This document shows positions 20,389-22,900 of a DNA stretch of 22,900 nucleotides, piece after piece. A program made the position numbers and the translations under genes. The notes beneath the pieces are model-generated. The model was not told where the DNA came from. It did not search any database and saw nothing but the letters and a program-made list of their open reading frames with translations. The stretch's first letter is position 1. Each line of letters starts with the position of its first letter. Source of the stretch: a virus; IMG/VR virus record IMGVR_UViG_3300009194_000050, positions 1 through 22,900 of that record; one strand, written 5' to 3'.

Positions 20389-20672
20389 TGAATAAGTTAG
20401 ACTTATACAAGACCGATAAGTCTAAGAGGTCGTGGGGGGTTGCTGTTCTAATCTCCCTTGATCAGCTTGTTAACACTATTTTCTTTGGCTACCCAGACGA
20501 GACTATCTCCAGTCGTGCCTTTAGGGAAGATATTAAGTGGTTGGAGAGTCTTATAAATGCACTATTCTTCTTCGATTATCAAGACACTGCGGCTGGACGT
20601 ATTAGACACTGTGAGCTTGCGTACTATGGTGAGTTGGCTCAGGAACACATATCTCTTGAGAGGATTATTTAA
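20388..20672 (+). CDS. Conserved small phage protein of unknown function
   Basis: This 94-residue protein overlaps its neighbours on both sides by one base (TAATG at each junction). 'W-G-V-A-V-L-I-S-L-D-Q-L-V-N-T', 'G-Y-P-D-E-T-I-S-S-R-A-F-R' and 'R-x-R-H-C-E-L-A-Y' are visible. Similar small proteins with 'P-D-E-T-L-S-S-R' are widespread near phage lysis genes and are sometimes labelled helicase-like without support. No catalytic motif is seen. It is soluble by composition and coupled to the two neighbouring genes. Confidence 0.65.
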   Translation: MNKLDLYKTDKSKRSWGVAVLISLDQLVNTIFFGYPDETISSRAFREDIKWLESLINALFFFDYQDTAAGRIRHCELAYYGELAQEHISLERII

Positions 20673-21373
20673 TGACACGTCTTACGAAAAATGAAGGAAA
20701 AGTTCCATCGTCTGTCTGGTTTAAAGCTGTGTGTCAGTGGCTTTCTGTATGTCTTACTTATGGGATTGGTTGGATTCTTACATTCTTCCCGATGGGCTTG
20801 ATCGTTGCCGCTACTTCCAAGAAACAGTCACAGCATCCGCAAGGTAAGCATCTTGTGGCTGAACATAGCAGTCAGTATGTAAGCCAAGGCTCCAGTGGTT
20901 CGTGGGAATATTGGAATAGTGATGTTTCGTGGGCTAAGCCGTGGAACAACTACGAAGATGGAACTCTCGGAGAACCCTCTGGTAAAAACTCTGCGCGTGT
21001 AAGTGGTAAAGAGCGTAGTTTCTGGAGCCAATATAAGTGGACATGCCGTAATCCCTTCAACTGGGAGAAGCGCACTAACCCTAAATATCATTGCCTTGTA
21101 GATGAATGCACTCTCGAATATTGGGGGGAGTATTCTCTTTCGGATAAGACTACAGATCAGCAAGGATGGCAATTTGTCATTGCAACACATACCACAACTG
21201 GTAAGAAATACTACTCTTATCGGAAAGTTAAAGTGCTTGACAATCAAAAGCAAGTGAGACACACCCTTATCGGATTTAAAATTAAGCCAGAGCACGCACT
21301 TCAAATTCAGGATGAAGATGATAAGGACAAAGCTTTCACTATACGCCTCCCAGTAAAACAAACGATTGACTGA
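20672..21373 (+). CDS. Membrane-anchored protein of unknown function
   Basis: This 233-residue protein starts in the stop of the previous gene. Residues about 21-47 (from WLSVCLTYGIGWILTFFPMG on) form one hydrophobic segment, preceded by a basic N-terminus. The rest is polar, rich in Trp, Tyr and Ser, with 'W-S-Q-Y-K-W-T-C-R-N-P-F-N-W' in the middle and 'W-Q-F-V-I-A-T-H-T-T-T-G-K-K-Y-Y-S-Y-R' later. The 'R-N-P-x-N' element recalls a small phage family (DUF7338-like) seen near lysis genes. I cannot name a function. It lies 2 bases before the endolysin gene. Confidence 0.6.
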   Translation: MTRLTKNEGKVPSSVWFKAVCQWLSVCLTYGIGWILTFFPMGLIVAATSKKQSQHPQGKHLVAEHSSQYVSQGSSGSWEYWNSDVSWAKPWNNYEDGTLGEPSGKNSARVSGKERSFWSQYKWTCRNPFNWEKRTNPKYHCLVDECTLEYWGEYSLSDKTTDQQGWQFVIATHTTTGKKYYSYRKVKVLDNQKQVRHTLIGFKIKPEHALQIQDEDDKDKAFTIRLPVKQTID

Positions 21374-21375
21374 AA

Positions 21376-21948
21376 ATGAAAACTATAAAAACTAAATTGA
21401 TTGCAGCATTTATTGCAGCGGGGCTTAGTGCCCCGGCTGCTTTTGTTGCATATGACCTCACTGCACCATCTGAGGGCGTTGTTCAAGAGGTTTATCTTGA
21501 TCCAGTTGGTCTCCCTACTGTCTGTATTGGGAGGATGGATCGCTCTTTAAAGTTCGGTCAGAAATTCACTCTCGAAGAGTGTATGCAAATGTTCGCTGAA
21601 GATTGGAAGAAACATCAAAAGCAATTGGACTCTGTTGTGAAAGTTCCTTACGCATCTGATTGGCAACGTGAAGCTCTTACAGATTTCACCTTCAATCTGG
21701 GTATTGGCAATGTCCGTTCCAGCACTTTGATTAAGTTATTGAATCAAGGAAGGCACAAAGAAGCTTGTCAAGAATTAAGTAAGTGGGTGTATGCGGGAGG
21801 TAAGAAACTAAAAGGTCTCGTCACTCGTAGAAAAAACACACTCCCTTATTGTTTGGGTGAGCTTTCTTACGACAAGCAAAAAGCTTATGAAGATTTCTTG
21901 AAGGAATACAATAATGAAATTTCACGAAGATTGGAAAAAGATTCTTAA
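21376..21948 (+). CDS. Endolysin, GH24 lysozyme with SAR-type N-terminus
   Basis: This 190-residue protein has the GH24 catalytic triad with exact phage P21/T4 spacing: E33, D42 (9 on) and T48 (6 on), within 'S-E-G-V-V-Q-E-V-Y-L-D-P-V-G-L-P-T-V-C-I-G'. Later 'Q-R-E-A-L-T-D-F-T-F-N-L-G-I-G' and 'L-V-T-R-R-K' are standard for the fold. Residues 7-26 are a weakly hydrophobic Ala/Gly-rich helix with a basic flank, as in signal-arrest-release lysozymes that stay in the inner membrane until it is depolarised. It would cut peptidoglycan. The holin gene begins inside its 3' end. Confidence 0.88.
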   Translation: MKTIKTKLIAAFIAAGLSAPAAFVAYDLTAPSEGVVQEVYLDPVGLPTVCIGRMDRSLKFGQKFTLEECMQMFAEDWKKHQKQLDSVVKVPYASDWQREALTDFTFNLGIGNVRSSTLIKLLNQGRHKEACQELSKWVYAGGKKLKGLVTRRKNTLPYCLGELSYDKQKAYEDFLKEYNNEISRRLEKDS

Positions 21949-22144
21949 GACTTACAGCTTTCTTTCTCTTGTAGCAAACTTGCTGATTGCTCTCAGTGTT
22001 TCTGGCTTGGCTGTATTAGGTGTCCTGTCCTCTCAAGTGGCATTTGGAACTCTAGCTGTCTCAGCATCCATTCTTGGCCTTCTTGGTGCTATTGGTAGGT
22101 TGGTGGATCAATCTTATGACGATATGAGGGAAGATGATGAATAG
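21914..22144 (+). CDS. Holin, probably of pinholin type
   Basis: This 76-residue protein overlaps the endolysin by 35 bases in another frame. It has a polar start ('H-E-D-W-K-K-I-L-K-T-Y-S'), two hydrophobic segments (about 14-38 and 43-62) and an acidic tail ending in DDMREDDE. Size, two membrane helices and the place between endolysin and spanins fit a class II holin. With a SAR endolysin, small depolarising pores would be enough, so a pinholin is plausible. Confidence 0.75.
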   Translation: MKFHEDWKKILKTYSFLSLVANLLIALSVSGLAVLGVLSSQVAFGTLAVSASILGLLGAIGRLVDQSYDDMREDDE

Positions 22145-22538
22145 ACTATTTATCATAACAGTGGTTGTTCTACTCTCCCTCACTTCTTTGTTTGGTTATC
22201 TATCCTACTCATTTTATAGCGATAAAGCAACGCTTAAAGCTGATGTTGATCGTTTAGCGAAAGCTAATGAATCTCTTGTTTCTGATGTAGAAAAGGCTAC
22301 TAAATCCTGTCTTATCGTTGATGAAATCAATAGAAAGCACAACGAAGAACAGAAAGCCTTGGATGAGAAGAAAGAAGGGGTTGTAAAGCAGATAGATAGC
22401 ATCCCAAAGAAATCTCACACAACAACTAAGGAATCCTCGGATGTTGAAGAAACTAACGTTGTGGACATTGATGGTGTGTTGCCTCTTGATCTTCAGCGGA
22501 TGCTCCAACAGAGCTATCGAGACGCAATACAGAGATAG
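22134..22538 (+). CDS. Rz: Rz-like inner-membrane spanin
   Basis: This 134-residue protein starts at ATG 22134 (or 22137), overlapping the holin stop. One N-terminal membrane helix (about 4-25) is followed by a charged, coiled-coil-forming periplasmic part ('L-K-A-D-V-D-R-L-A-K-A-N-E-S-L-V'). The Rz1 gene begins inside it in the +1 frame, the standard nested spanin layout of Gram-negative phages. It links inner and outer membrane in the last lysis step. Confidence 0.8.
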   Translation: MMNRLFIITVVVLLSLTSLFGYLSYSFYSDKATLKADVDRLAKANESLVSDVEKATKSCLIVDEINRKHNEEQKALDEKKEGVVKQIDSIPKKSHTTTKESSDVEETNVVDIDGVLPLDLQRMLQQSYRDAIQR

Positions 22539-22728
22539 GGTTCATACAACACCGGATAGTCTTCTTGTCGATCCATGTGTAGCTAAAGAAGCTGGGTGGT
22601 CTGTTAGAAGCCTTAGTATTGGATATGTAGAGAACACTTCCTGTATTGCTAAATACAAATCCTTGCTTGAGAGACAAAGAGAGCACAAGAAAAAGATAGC
22701 GGAGCTTTATAATGCCACACAGGAATAA
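22441..22728 (+). CDS. Rz1: Rz1-like outer-membrane lipoprotein spanin
   Basis: This 95-residue protein starts inside the Rz gene in a different frame and runs past its end. The signal peptide (1-20) ends in 'I-F-S-G-C', giving a lipobox with C21 as the lipidated residue. The mature part is longer than in lambda and has two further cysteines, C46 and C63, in the periplasmic region. The pair with Rz is expected to fuse the two membranes. Lipobox and nesting make the call firm despite low primary conservation. Confidence 0.82.
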   Translation: MLKKLTLWTLMVCCLLIFSGCSNRAIETQYRDRVHTTPDSLLVDPCVAKEAGWSVRSLSIGYVENTSCIAKYKSLLERQREHKKKIAELYNATQE

Positions 22729-22900
22729 TCAACCAATAGAAACATCTGCAGTAATTGTCGATAGACGGATTAACACCTATTGGGAGAGGGCTGCGCTTGG
22801 TCTTATGGCTATCGTCATGTCTCTTGTAGTGTGGAGTTTCCAAGAACAAGGAAAGCGTGTGGAAAACCTTGAAGCCAAAGTAATTGCAATGGACAAGGTG
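22712..22900 (+). CDS. Small membrane protein, partial at the right edge
   Basis: An ATG at 22712 overlaps the end of the Rz1 gene and the frame is open to the window edge (63 codons, no stop). A polar start (MPHRNNQPIETSAV) is followed by one hydrophobic helix ('A-A-L-G-L-M-A-I-V-M-S-L-V-V-W-S-F') and a charged heptad-like stretch ('R-V-E-N-L-E-A-K-V'). It could be a second lysis protein such as an antiholin, or a small coiled-coil membrane protein. No family is recognised. Confidence 0.6.
   Translation, partial: MPHRNNQPIETSAVIVDRRINTYWERAALGLMAIVMSLVVWSFQEQGKRVENLEAKVIAMDKV

Overview
The window is a one-strand block of late genes from a tailed phage. A contractile sheath, tube, tape-measure gene and spike/PAAR baseplate make it a myovirus. 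A nested Rz/Rz1 pair, with a lipobox in Rz1, implies a Gram-negative host. DNA is moderately AT-rich, and genes overlap or abut. The host genus cannot be told from the sequence.

Layout: (1) 1-1216, the neck: end of a probable head-closure protein, a gp10-like connector and a gp12-like neck/tail terminator. (2) 1254-3860, the tail sheath and three tandem tail-tube paralogues. (3) 3881-4446, a tail assembly chaperone with a clear -1 frameshift signal (GGGAAAC, 7-nt spacer, 9-bp stem). (4) 4455-5387, a zinc-ribbon/GIY-YIG-like endonuclease candidate wedged between chaperone and tape measure. (5) 5384-9967, the tape-measure gene, cut by two td-like group I introns (6427-7531 and 7563-8554), each carrying an HNH endonuclease. 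Only a 31-nt micro-exon lies between them. The spliced reading frame is 828 codons. (6) 9967-15635, baseplate: Dit-like, plug, hub, spike, PAAR tip, gp25-like wedge, gpJ-like and gpI-like proteins. (7) 15635-18459, fibre proteins; the last ends in a DUF1566 C-type-lectin-like domain that looks like the variable protein of a diversity-generating retroelement (DGR). (8) 18460-19767, a hairpin cluster, an Avd-like gene, and a non-coding stretch with a 31-nt adenine-rich partial copy of the fibre variable region (a template-repeat remnant). A sigma70-like promoter and an HNH-AP2 endonuclease gene follow. No reverse transcriptase gene is in the window. (9) 19780-22900, a DUF4376 protein, two proteins of unknown role, and the lysis genes: SAR endolysin, holin, Rz, Rz1 and the start of a small membrane protein.

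The structural genes appear to be read as one long transcript. Dosage would be set by frameshifting, hairpins and translational coupling. The region is unusually loaded with homing endonucleases: three HNH genes and one GIY-YIG-like candidate. The two observations most worth following are the twin introns with a micro-exon and the apparently broken or split DGR.
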